A stretch of 64,000 nt of DNA from Melanocharis versteri (Eukaryota; Chordata; Aves; Passeriformes; Melanocharitidae), in NCBI GenBank assembly GCA_013397845.1, contig VZTG01001018.1:1170734-1234733 (forward strand). Reading direction: 5' to 3'. Shown in pieces: positions 55,701-62,900 of the stretch; within the stretch, counting starts at the first letter, position 1; each line of letters opens with the position of its first letter. Under the pieces are notes generated by a model. The model was given only the letters and a program-made list of their open reading frames with translations, had not been told where the DNA came from and ran no database searches. Both the position numbers and the translations under genes were made by a program.

Positions 55701-58700
55701 GCAAATCCAAGAAAGCAGATGTTCAGGAACTTTGAAAAGTTTATACTTGGTTGTTGCTGTTGCTGTTGCTGTTGTTCTGGCTGTTAAATTTCAGATGTTT
55801 GTATTTGAAAACTTTGTTCACACTGTAAAAATTTTAGCAAGTGAGAAGACAGAATATTGTTATATAGAAAAATATTGAAATGCAGAAACCAGACATACTA
55901 CATGCAAATGGGACTGGTGATACAGATACATAGTTTCTGACATGAAAAGGATGTGAAGAAGCCCTTTTTAAATTTTCAGTATTGTTTTCAGTCTGATCAA
56001 ATCGCCCTTGAAAAGGTGCTGCTTGCATTAGACAAACCTTGTGTGTTTGAACCTTATTCTATACTAAAAGTATTCCACCTTACAGAAACAAGCCTCTAGT
56101 GTGTGGGTAAGTATCTGTATGGTACAATATCACCCAATTATATCAGATGGACTGGCTGGTTAATATAATTGCACCAAAAGTCATACCAGAGCTTTGAGGT
56201 TTAGAACAAGCAAGAAATTACCAAGATAAAATACAATGGATGCAGAGAGAAGGAAAGAATGAGAGCAGTGACATGTCTCTGAAGAAGAGCTGAGAAGGTG
56301 AGGGAGGGACAGCGAAATAGAAGACCAACACTTTAAGGGCTGAAGATATTGTCTCTGGACATCGGCAGTTCACTTTTTGCCTGTTTCTCCTCCTGACTGA
56401 AGTGCTTCACTGCATGCTTCCTGCATCTCTTCCTTCTCCTCGTAACATCGGAGGGATGTTGGAGAGGTGAGACCTTGGTGTACTATGGTACAGGGCACAG
56501 GCCCTGCATGGCCAGAGTGGTGTTGGAAAGATGTGCCTATATCTAAAGGCCTGTGTCTGTTCCCAGGGCAGTAGTTCCTCAATTATTTCAGCTCCTATAA
56601 GGCTGTGAAATGGGCACTTTTCTGAGTGAGAACATGGCTATTCTAGCATTAAAGATTACTGAACCACAATTTAACAAATGGCTTTGAACCACTAGGAGTA
56701 TGAACTGAACTCATTAGTAAAAGGGGAAAGTTTACTGTCCCATTGCTAATTGGCTATAAAATCTGGACTCCTAGAGCAAAGTCATTAACAGATGTGATGG
56801 ATAATTTATAAAGGAGGACTTTAATGGACTCCACGCTTTCTCTAATGACAAAGCAGGATAAGTAGGTGGATATAAGACTTTTCCCCACAAACTCCATGTG
56901 CAATATGTAGCAACAGACTGACTAGTCCAGTTGAAGGGTGCAAACACAAACATCTCACAAAATGTTTACATCAACTCTTTTGTCTCTAGGACCGACAGAG
57001 TCATGCTCTTACTTTCATGACTAAATGAAATTAGTCTTTGAAACATGCTGTTTCAAAGAAAAGAATCTGCAATGTCAAAATGGTTTATGTTGTCCTCACA
57101 GATTTTTTTTTCCCAGGAAATATAAAGTTCATGGATCTTATCTTCCAGGACAAAGAAATATACAAGTATTTGCATTTCATTTGTAACAGAAGATATGTCT
57201 TTCTAGAGACTATTCATGTTTCTGCTGAGCTATGGAAAGATAGATTGAACACCATAAGATTATGTTGCTTTGTTTGGTTTTTTTTCAGGATTACCCGTCA
57301 AAGCCTCAAAATCTGAGAGCAATTGTTCAGGCTTAACTATCTCCTGCATCAGTAGTTCCTTCTCTGGTGAACTAACTAGAGGTCTTTGAATTGATGGATG
57401 ACTGCTTCAAGACTGATGTCCTGTTGACAAGGCAGATGTGGTGGCACCAGAATGCAGAGGCCTAAAATAGGATTTCTGGTTCAGGGCAATAGGTAGCATA
57501 TTCCTAAAGAACACATGCCATAAATATATATATATATATTTTAGAAAATAAGAGAAAATGTATACGCTATGAAACAATAAAGTATCCTAATAACAATTTG
57601 AGAACCTAGGCTTACTACCATACTAGATCAGAATTTCCCGTGGGAAATATATTTACTTTTGCATAAACATTCAACAGAAAGTCTCAATTAAATTTTAACA
57701 CTGATTTTTTTTTCTGGATAAATTTGCATTGCTTCAGGTTAGAATACTGAGATTGAAAAAAACCCCACATTTAAAAAACCCTAGTAAAAGTGAATAAAGC
57801 AAGCTGTAACAGACAGCTTGGACTATATAGACTCTGTTATATCACACAAAATTTTATTTTATTGCATATACAAGCAATTAAATACAAAATTCCTCGATTC
57901 ACATTGATACTCCTAGCAGCTGTTGCAAAAGTAGTCACTGATACGCAGATATTCCTCTCTAATCCTCCACATAAGCCTTGTAGCCACAGAGGGCTTTGTA
58001 GAGTCAGCACAAATCAATGCATCTCATTTAATTAATGCTAAAGGGGGAAATAATCTCACACTAATAAGGCAGCAGACAAACTATCCTGACCGCTTGACTG
58101 TGCCTAAGGTCTTAACAGTAAACGGACATGAATTAAGAAGGGTAATACGACCTATATAAAAACGCTGCATCTGTCTGCCATGCTACTCTGTTTGCCTTCA
58201 GCAGACGCACACAAACACAAGCACTGCTCAGCTTATGTGGGTCATGATTCATAATTGATATATGATGGAGAACAGCTAAATACTGAAGAGCAAATGGTGT
58301 AGTTCATAAGCACAGCAATGGCTTGCTTTTGACTTTTTTGTCATGAAAATTCCAAGGTACAGTTTAGAGGAACAATGAAGAGAATCTCTCACAATTGTTT
58401 TTCGCAAATACGCTGAAACAGATTGTTGGCAGACACATGTCATTATCCACAGAGCTCTAGTACACTAGTGATTGCAGAGATAAAGCTATGAAAAACAACT
58501 GCTGCTTTCCTAATGGAAAAAAACCCTCACACTTGACTAACAAACTAAGTATATATTTTTATATTTCTCCAATAAAATTACCTGTGCAGTATTGAAGAAA
58601 AGCGGGAAGCAGAGAAAGGGCAATTTATGTGTCTTCCACTGAGGGAAACAGGTAACCAACAGCTCAGTTACCACTTTTAGCTGATATTACCACATCTGCT

Positions 58701-61700
58701 GACGCCTGGAAGCTACTACCTCCTGCCCACACTCTGCAGAACTGGAATGGCTAAAAACACCAGTGGCAGAATATTTCACATGGCTGCTGAATAGTAAACT
58801 CTCTCACCAATAAATTTAACTCAAATTTGAAACAAAATATTTTAAAAGTAAAAGTCAAAATATTTGGCATATAAACACAGATAAAAAAGAAAGTAAGGAA
58901 AAAACAAACCACCTTGTCTCTCTGCAGCTGAAACTTAGGTCTACTTTCAGCTGTTTGTTTGGGATTTTTTTTGAAGCACCTGTTAAGCTACAGACAGCTA
59001 AGGACCCTCTGCAGAAGGACTTCCGCCCTCTTCTTCCCAGTGTTCTCATCTAGCAGTACCAACAGATTTATTTAACTCTATTTTGCCTTTCCTTTTCTTT
59101 TACAGCCACTCCCGTATTTTTGAGAAACTTGTTTGTACTTGGGGCTTTATAACTGCACCCAAAATTTCAAAAATTATCACAAGAATCCTCGGAGGGGTAT
59201 ACTAATTTAGGGTGGTCCCTGTGTCACATCTGTCCTTTAGCTCCTTGGTGTCTGTGAAACAGTCTGTTAGTTAACTCTTCTCAAATCTTTTGAACATGAG
59301 ATGTGTCAAGCAAGAAAAAGAGACCTGAAGTATTTATTCTTCTGCTTCTGTTTACCTTTTCTTTTCTGAATAAATCAACTGAATTGTGATGATAAGTGAG
59401 CAACATTTTGCAAAACGAACAGCTTATGAATTTTTTGGCACAGCAGAGCAGGTCTGTCTTCTCATTCCTTCCACTCAAAACAACAGGACTTGCAACTCCG
59501 ACCTGTGTATGGCCTCATAAATTTACATGGCAATATTTACATAAAACTTTTGAAAATCTCACAATTTGAGTTTCTTGAGTCATTTGAATATATCACAAAA
59601 CACATCTCATGATGTATTAATAACATCAGTGTTGGTGCAGCTTGTCCCTCTTGTCAGATTGAGAGGTTGTTGTCACAGCTGAAGAAGTTCAATTATCTTC
59701 ATTTCTCATCTCAGGACTTCATAGTGTCAGAAGACAACAAAAGTTCAAGTTAAAGCTGGATACCAGACAGCAAATATCTTCCCTTAAATGTTGGTCTTGT
59801 TTTCTCTCCTAGTGCAAGCTAATTCGCCAAATCATATCCTATAAAAGCTGCAATTACATAATATATTACTTGGAAAAAAAATAACAGACCCACAGGAACT
59901 AAGACGAAAACAGACAACATAGCAGAAAAACCTCATGACACTCTGGATCAGTTATAAAATTAGTGAAAAATACAAAGAAAAATCAGTTATAAAATTAGTG
60001 AAAAATCATTGCTGTAGGGGAAATAAGCACCTCTTTTAAAATTTACAAAAATAACTCAAGCAGACTTGAATTATGTGTCCTGTCAAGTTCTACTTGAAAA
60101 GCCAAATGCAGATTGATGGGAAGCTACAAGGCACTTTTATTTTCTAGCAGGTGGGGTACTATTGTGATAGCACAGAACTCCCTTGTTGATTTGGCATAAT
60201 ATAGCTTTTATGTTTGTTCTTGAAGAAAAAACAAAACAAAGAGCACACTGAAACCTAGAGAAGATGCCAAACTGAAGAACTGTCACACAACAAGGGCATG
60301 AGAATAACAAGAAAAGCATCGTAAATAAATACTGAGAAGATATAAAATAAGATTTAACTGGCAAAACAACAGTTTGTACACGTGGAGAAAAATAAAACAA
60401 ATCATCAGAACGTAATCCATGAATACAAAGCAGTTATTCAAAAGAGGCAGTAAACATATACTGAAACTAGATGGAAAAATCTATATCATTTGCTCTAGCT
60501 CCCTTGTATCTGCAAAACTATGCTAAACCTGGAAAAATGCTGAAGGCAGACAATAAATTAGGTAAGCTTTATGTAAGCCTATACTATGTGTATGTACAAC
60601 ACCTATCAATATCAGAGGACCTACTGGAAAGGAAACCATAAATTTTGTGATGTATTCATTAGCATCAGTTTAAAGCTTTATCATCGAAGTCATGTTAGAT
60701 ACTTCATTCCCTGCATACATTAAATTCCTGTCAAACAATTTTAGGAAAGTAGAAGGAATACAGGATTAGTGCAATACGAATTCCAAGCTTCATCTGGCCA
60801 CACATTACACCATGGACCAAGTTAACATGTACTCTCCCTCTCAAACTGAACTGATGAGAAAACACAGACAGGAGGGGTGTGAGGTGGGGAGTGGTGTAGT
60901 GGAATATCAAGGAACCAGATACCTTAATGAACTGATCTAGAAAGAAAGAATTCAAAAGAAAACTACACCTAAAAACAAAGGGTTCAGGCTTCCCAACCTA
61001 CAATAAATACAGCAATGACGAGAAAACGCTTCCATTCTACAAAATTAAAAGAGACTTCAAATCTCCTATGAGAAAAAAGGGATGGAACTGGAGAAAGAAA
61101 GAACGCAACAAAGTAATGCTATATTGTGTCTTTGGAAGGATGCCTGTAAGTGCTAACAGCATGTGAACACTAGCCCTGGCTATAGCAGGAATAACAGTAA
61201 TACATTGTTAGCAGCTTTCCCACTGGATTATTATTCATTGTGGTCACTGTGAATGTAGGACACATTCACTGATAAAATCTATTGGATCAGAAATTACTAT
61301 CATGAAGAGAGAGTTATGTCAGGGTAAACAATGATGGTTTAGAATATCCTTTTTTAATAATTTTTTATTCCTCTTCTATCTCTTTGATTCTTGCAATGTA
61401 ATTGCACCTCAAAATGCACTTCCAGGGCTTGAAAGCAGCTACATCCATACTCGTTCTACACAAACAGTTGTTCCTAGCAGCAGCATGTTACCTACCACAT
61501 ACGACACCAACAACATGCTCTTGGACAAACAGTTTCTTTCCTTTTTTTGGACACAAAATCTGGCAGTGCCCATTCTTCAAGTCATTGAAAACTGATTGGC
61601 AGTGGGCCATCACTTCCCCTAGCTTCCTACATACTGAAGTGCTTTTACAATTTTCCACTTTTCAAAGGTCACTCTGAATTTAATGCTGAAAAATCATGAA

Positions 61701-62900
61701 TTTCTAAAATAGTATATGCTAACACCCTGACTTGACACATTGAATTTCTAGTTTATCATATCTCTAAACTGGAATTAATAGTGCAAATTAAAATCTCCTT
61801 ATTTAATTCAATTCCTTTGATTAGCTATTTTAAATATATCCAAGTAAATAAATGAAATTTAACATTAGAGAGTAGAACCCATATGTGAATTAAACTTAGA
61901 TTGACCTTTTATGGCACTAACATCCAGCTTTTCATACCAATTGCTCAGATACAAGTTTGCACCGCAAGCAGGGAAAAAATGAACACAAAAACTCTACTGA
62001 TGTCAATTAGCACATTTCTGGCTCACTGAAAACCAGAAACTGCCAGTTTTGATCCTAATGCTACAGATGCATCCCCTTTAGGAAGGAACACTGTTCCTTC
62101 CTGGAGCAATGTAAATACAAAGAACATAAAGTCTTTAACCATCCTAGTTTTACACATGACAGAGTTACACAGAGAAAAAGTACTGTGTGCTATTGAACTG
62201 AGGTCAGTGTGTGCCTGTTAGTTGAGGTGCTAAAGAGTAAATGGTAGAGATATGGCTATTTAAGGAGTTTAAAGCTATCTAAAGAATCTGTGGAAATAAT
62301 TTCAGCCTTTCCAAAATAGTCTTGTGCTTGTTTATTTTTTATGAATTTGCCCCTTCTAAATGGCTTTTATTCTCAAATTTCTAGGCACAGTTATCAGGAA
62401 AAATAACAATATTTCAATTTTTTCAATTAAAATACCTAGTTAGTAGCTTACAATGATTTAACTTAATTTTACTATTTTAAAAGTCAGCAAAAACGTGCTG
62501 GGTTTGAAGGTATCTTGGGATAAAAGGCAGCCTAACCAATAAATATTAATCTGCTCATTCTACTTGTACACATGTTATGTTAAATTTAAATAAAGCACAT
62601 AAGGAAACAGATGAAAGAAAATAGGTTTGTAAATACCATGACTGTTGCATCGCGATGTTTCCACGAGTCGATTGTTTTGGTCATAGCATGCCATGGCCTG
62701 GTAACGATAGCCTTGTCCACATTCCTTAACGTCTCCTTGTACCTTCATTCCCAGCAATACTTCCATCTTACCCTCTGGTAAAATACAGTCCGACCAATTT
62801 CCCACAGGCTGAGCACTGTACTTGTCACACGGACAAAACTGATTCTCAATCAGAGGATACAACTGAGAATTTCTGCATTTGTCCTTTTTCTTACTTTTTC
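24478..62900 (-). CDS. THSD7A: THSD7A, 3' half of gene (16 exons, 5' end outside window)
   Basis: Joined exons encode about 722 residues in one continuous reading frame. The order is: repeated thrombospondin type-1 modules (WxxW and CxxCG or CxLTC motifs, paired cysteines, several NxS/T sequons), a cysteine-poor stalk, one hydrophobic helix, and a basic tail ending in DGDADM. The family is known as type I membrane glycoproteins of endothelium, neurons and kidney podocytes, involved in endothelial migration; THSD7A is also a target antigen in membranous nephropathy. The tail and the order of modules match THSD7A as I know it, better than its paralogue THSD7B. The full protein is about 1,650 residues, so roughly 930 N-terminal residues (signal peptide and first repeats) lie beyond 64000. 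All splice joins in the window are GT-AG with compatible phases and no frameshift or premature stop, so the gene looks functional. Paralogue choice is the main uncertainty. Confidence 0.92.
25353..25489 (+). repeat. Left copy of a 138-bp direct duplication abutting a single N
   Basis: The sequence beginning 'gtccaaataatctgcagtgc' at 25353 recurs at 25491, immediately after the lone N at 25490. The two copies agree closely through the A/C-rich tract with only small differences. This is most likely two overlapping contig ends joined without merging. Confidence 0.85.
25491..25628 (+). repeat. Right copy of the 138-bp direct duplication
   Basis: This is the partner of 25353-25489, starting at the base after the N. 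It runs on into the longer A/C tract. Confidence 0.85.
25529..25757 (+). repeat. A/C-only low-complexity tract with (CAA)n core
   Basis: About 230 bases contain almost no G or T on the plus strand, with runs of C4-C7 separated by A4-A7 and a (CAA)~10 stretch near 25701-25732. The minus strand, which is the THSD7A sense strand, is therefore G/T-only with GGGGTTTT-like blocks able to form G-quadruplexes. The left copy at 25404-25489 shares the composition. Confidence 0.9.
26418..26505 (-). CDS. THSD7A: THSD7A transmembrane exon
   Basis: The exon is 88 nt: 2 nt completing Asp, 28 codons, and 2 nt of Cys. The donor GTGAGT is consensus. It encodes GRLKTWVYGVAAGAFV followed by LLIFIVSMIYLA, a single hydrophobic helix of about 22 residues that makes the protein a type I membrane protein. 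The flanking Lys/Arg and the Cys-Lys-Lys after it fit a stop-transfer signal. Confidence 0.95.
26506..29908 (-). other. THSD7A intron, 3.4 kb
   Basis: AT-rich intron with acceptor ATTCCTTTTAG. Open frames such as those near 26882-27262 and 27746-28075 show no family motifs. No repeats are recognised. Confidence 0.75.
29909..30119 (-). CDS. THSD7A: THSD7A coding exon: cysteine cluster and membrane-proximal stalk
   Basis: The exon is 211 nt: 70 codons plus the first base of Asp. The donor is GTGAAG. It encodes TCSCEDGYTEVMSS (EGF-like turn), LEQCTLIPVVVIPTMEDKKG and then a cysteine-free Ser/Pro/Arg-rich stalk ending WFLQPFGP just before the transmembrane exon. It contains a KGD triplet at 30000-30008 where I recall RGD in the mammalian protein. 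NQS is a possible sequon. Confidence 0.95.
30120..30455 (-). other. THSD7A intron, 0.34 kb
   Basis: This is the shortest intron over 300 nt here. The acceptor is TTGTTCCCTACAG. Nothing else is seen. Confidence 0.75.
30456..30538 (-). CDS. THSD7A: THSD7A coding exon (GCLVMRQP ... AYCSE)
   Basis: The exon is 83 nt: 2 nt completing Gly, then 27 codons, ending in phase 0 before GTATGT. It encodes GGCLVMRQPDADRSCNPPC and SQPHAYCSE, closing the last repeat (SCNPPC) and starting a small EGF-like cysteine cluster finished in the next exon. Confidence 0.95.
30539..33552 (-). other. THSD7A intron, 3.0 kb
   Basis: AT-rich intron with acceptor TCTGTCCTACAG. No recognisable repeats or genes are present. 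Confidence 0.75.
33553..33648 (-). CDS. THSD7A: THSD7A coding exon (GQCYEYKW ... DGLNVT)
   Basis: The exon is 96 nt: 2 nt completing Asp, 31 codons, and 1 nt of Gly. The donor is GTAACT. It encodes GQCYEYKWMASPWKGSSRTV then WCQRSDGLNVT, the last thrombospondin-like half-module, in which WMASPW takes the place of the WxxW motif. It has an NVT sequon. Confidence 0.95.
33649..34042 (-). other. THSD7A intron, 0.39 kb
   Basis: The acceptor is TTCTCTGTGCAG. Nothing else is seen. Confidence 0.75.
34043..34216 (-). CDS. THSD7A: THSD7A coding exon (DCYLREWS ... ETRPCN)
   Basis: The exon is 174 nt: 2 nt completing Gly, 57 codons, and 1 nt of Asp. The donor is GTAAGC. It is a canonical thrombospondin module of the THSD7 type: DCYLREWSEWSLCQLTC with a WSEW C-mannosylation motif, then GFGGIQVRSRAV and CPEQALETRPC. 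CQLTC replaces the more usual CSxTCG. Confidence 0.95.
34217..36301 (-). other. THSD7A intron, 2.1 kb
   Basis: AT-rich intron with acceptor CTCTTTGACAG. No repeats or genes are seen. Confidence 0.75.
36302..36476 (-). CDS. THSD7A: THSD7A coding exon (DAQCGEGT ... CTFPCP)
   Basis: The exon is 175 nt: 58 codons plus the first base of Gly. The donor is GTAACA. It encodes QCGEGTRVRNISCVV (an NIS sequon within the CGxGxRxR strand), an acidic loop (VVDEEFCGEIEPIIDGD) and ETCTFPCPG. Confidence 0.95.
36477..37048 (-). other. THSD7A intron, 0.57 kb
   Basis: The acceptor is TCCTTCTGTAG. Nothing else is seen. Confidence 0.75.
37049..37194 (-). CDS. THSD7A: THSD7A coding exon (KMIRRRTI ... WSACKVE)
   Basis: The exon is 146 nt: 2 nt completing Gly, then 48 codons, ending in phase 0 before GTAAAA. 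It encodes GKMIRRRTINQPFQGDGRPCP, the RxRxR ladder and RPCP turn of a thrombospondin module, then CPVKPCYRWQYGQWSAC opening the next half-module. Confidence 0.95.
37195..38983 (-). other. THSD7A intron, 1.8 kb
   Basis: AT-rich intron with acceptor TTTTTCTTACAG. Small open frames have no recognisable content and I see no repeat family. Confidence 0.75.
38984..39101 (-). CDS. THSD7A: THSD7A coding exon (LGLEKTWQ ... SQTCGLT)
   Basis: The exon is 118 nt: 39 codons plus the first base of Gly. The acceptor is TTTCTTTCAG and the donor GTCAGT. It encodes MNMSCVVECPVNC followed by a canonical thrombospondin start, CQLSDWSTWSECSQTCG, with the WSTW C-mannosylation motif and an NMS sequon. The module continues into the next exon. 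Confidence 0.95.
39711..39794 (+). repeat. (ATTCT)16.8 pentanucleotide microsatellite
   Basis: Sixteen perfect ATTCT units plus ATTC run without interruption. The array lies in a THSD7A intron about 0.6 kb upstream of the next exon (39101), so the pre-mRNA carries AGAAU units. Confidence 0.97.
40060..40138 (+). mobile_element. Probable old CR1-type tail
   Basis: The segment 'cctttggtctgatcctggac' followed by 'atttctatgttcttata' resembles the end of older sauropsid CR1 elements. The match is short and diverged, so this call is tentative. Confidence 0.35.
42234..42929 (-). pseudogene. Possible decayed coding sequence, unidentified
   Basis: One minus-strand frame runs 232 codons with six internal stops and no frameshift. 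Two open stretches of about 78 and 70 codons in this same frame look protein-like, with segments such as LLAVNDWPRDVTVVGSW and NYPNVDTYYTLLANDPSGW. It begins just after a TTTTACAG that could be an old splice acceptor and ends in TAG. I do not recognise the family. It could be a retrocopy, an old exon, an endogenous viral fragment or chance; six stops in 232 codons is only modestly fewer than random expectation. Confidence 0.35.
43177..43337 (+). mobile_element. CR1 LINE 3' end fragment
   Basis: The stretch contains 'ccatccctggaagtgttcaa', 'aaggccaggttggagggggc', 'gaccctgcccatagaagggg' and 'aaatctcttccaaccc', the hallmark 3' end of avian CR1, ending in ATTTTATGATTCGG. It is 5'-truncated to about 160 bp and antisense to THSD7A. 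Two overlapping open frames on the minus strand are shadows of it. Confidence 0.92.
44443..44558 (-). CDS. THSD7A: THSD7A coding exon (WSTCQLSE ... LKYCEE)
   Basis: The exon is 116 nt: 2 nt completing Asp, then 38 codons, ending in phase 0. The donor AGGTGAGT is near-consensus. It encodes DWSTCQLSEKAVCGSGIKTR and CVRSDGKSVDLKYC, the divergent type of THSD7 thrombospondin module. The open frame reads on into the intron for about 30 codons with no family match, so the donor is placed at GAG|GTGAGT. Confidence 0.95.
44559..45032 (-). other. THSD7A intron, 0.47 kb
   Basis: The acceptor is CTCCTTTGCAG. Nothing else is seen. Confidence 0.75.
45033..45174 (-). CDS. THSD7A: THSD7A coding exon (PCNGSSVR ... 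YDYNVT)
   Basis: The exon is 142 nt: 47 codons plus the first base of an Asp codon. The donor is GTATTT. It completes the thrombospondin module begun in the previous exon: PCNGSSVRERS, then GKPCPA, then the spacer CTLNKNCYHYDYNVT. Two N-glycosylation sequons (NGS, NVT) are visible. Confidence 0.95.
45175..45945 (-). other. THSD7A intron, 0.77 kb
   Basis: The intron has a donor GTAAGA and acceptor CTTTCAAG. It contains a T-rich run near 45486-45515 on the plus strand. No gene is seen. Confidence 0.75.
45946..46099 (-). CDS. THSD7A: THSD7A coding exon (CMLNTVDG ... SQCSL)
   Basis: The exon is 154 nt: 1 nt completing Arg, then 51 codons, ending in phase 0. The donor is GTAAGA. It encodes an acidic stretch (VEDYLCDPEEMP), then CTLPCPEDC and the start of a new thrombospondin module, SEWGSWSQC, with a WxxW C-mannosylation motif. 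The module continues in the next exon. Confidence 0.95.
46100..46699 (-). other. THSD7A intron, 0.6 kb
   Basis: The acceptor is GTTTTTTCCAG. No feature is seen inside. Confidence 0.75.
46700..46833 (-). CDS. THSD7A: THSD7A coding exon (VYEVVPCH ... TRKV)
   Basis: The exon is 134 nt: 44 codons plus 2 nt of an Arg codon. The donor is GTAAAA and the acceptor is the weak TTCCAG. It contains VPCHSDC, YIWVTEPWSVC and NCGEGVQTRKV, a half-module of the divergent THSD7 repeat type in which WxxxPWSxC replaces the standard WxxWxxC. Confidence 0.93.
46834..47471 (-). other. THSD7A intron, 0.64 kb
   Basis: This short intron follows the microexon. Its 3' splice site (TGAATGTGGATTCCAG) has almost no polypyrimidine tract. 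I see nothing else in it. Confidence 0.75.
47472..47477 (-). CDS. THSD7A: THSD7A 6-nt microexon encoding Ala-Gln
   Basis: On the minus strand TACTTTCTGCAG is followed by GCACAG and then GTAAGTGT, so a strong acceptor and a near-perfect donor enclose six bases. The preceding exon ends in phase 0 after VNQ and the next begins in phase 0 with VYE. The insertion Ala-Gln matches the family protein, which as I recall reads NQAQVYE at this place. Without the microexon the frame is kept but two residues are lost. It is too short for ordinary gene finders. Confidence 0.8.
47478..51276 (-). other. THSD7A intron, 3.8 kb
   Basis: This intron lies between the 179-nt exon and the 6-nt microexon. It contains the CR1 fragment at 50685-51000. 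I see nothing else beyond AT-rich unique sequence and a short imperfect tandem repeat near 49388-49417. Confidence 0.75.
50685..51000 (-). mobile_element. CR1 LINE 3' end fragment
   Basis: Read on the plus strand it opens with 'cacagaatcatagaatgatt' and continues through 'gaccttaaagaccatctagt', 'ccatccaacctggccttgaa' and 'cccttgttctgtcactacatg', so the element points to the minus strand, the same sense as THSD7A. The upstream limit near 51000 is blurred by divergence and could reach about 51060. Open frames here are shadows of the dead element. Confidence 0.9.
51277..51455 (-). CDS. THSD7A: THSD7A coding exon (YIEEACII ... DHVNQ)
   Basis: The exon is 179 nt: 2 nt completing a Gly codon, then 59 codons, ending in phase 0. 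The acceptor is CATACAG and the donor GTAATT. It encodes a canonical thrombospondin type-1 core: CPSDCKLSEWSNWSRCSKSCG, then GVKVRSKW and RPCPKL. The WSNW pair is a classical C-mannosylation motif and NWS an N-glycosylation sequon. Confidence 0.95.
51456..62636 (-). other. THSD7A intron, 11.2 kb
   Basis: This is the largest intron in the window. Apart from a CR1 fragment (54690-54925) and small simple repeats (a TTGCTG-type run near 55750-55780, a TA run near 57523-57540, a 25-nt near-tandem duplication at about 59947-60006), I see only AT-rich unique sequence. Short open frames in it have no recognisable motifs and are not supported as exons. Confidence 0.75.
54690..54925 (+). mobile_element. 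CR1 LINE 3' end fragment
   Basis: The sequence resembles the avian CR1 tail: a stretch around 'ggctccccagggcagtggcc', then 'cagggccaggagttggac', 'gtgggtcccttccaactca', and a terminal run of ATTCTATAA-like units. CR1 is the dominant non-LTR retrotransposon of birds and is usually 5'-truncated, as here. It lies in a THSD7A intron, antisense to the gene. Confidence 0.85.
62637..62900 (-). CDS. THSD7A: THSD7A coding exon (KSKKKDKC ... CNSH)
   Basis: This is the most 5' exon in the window, 264 nt: 2 nt finishing a split Gly codon, 87 full codons, and 1 nt of the next Gly codon. It starts after TTTTTTCTAG and ends before GTATTT. It encodes a lysine-rich linker followed by a thrombospondin module half with CPCDKY, an N-W-S sequon within GNWSDC, and ECGQGYRYQ, all typical of the divergent THSD7 repeats. 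The methionine codons inside it are not starts; it is an internal exon. Confidence 0.93.

Noticed and set aside
59947..60006. 25-nt near-tandem duplication
   Set aside because: A simple local slippage-type duplication in AT-rich intron; nothing further to support function.
24478..62900. Assignment to THSD7B instead of THSD7A
   Set aside because: The paralogue has the same architecture, but the tail ending in DGDADM and the module sequences match THSD7A as I know it. A protein search would settle it.
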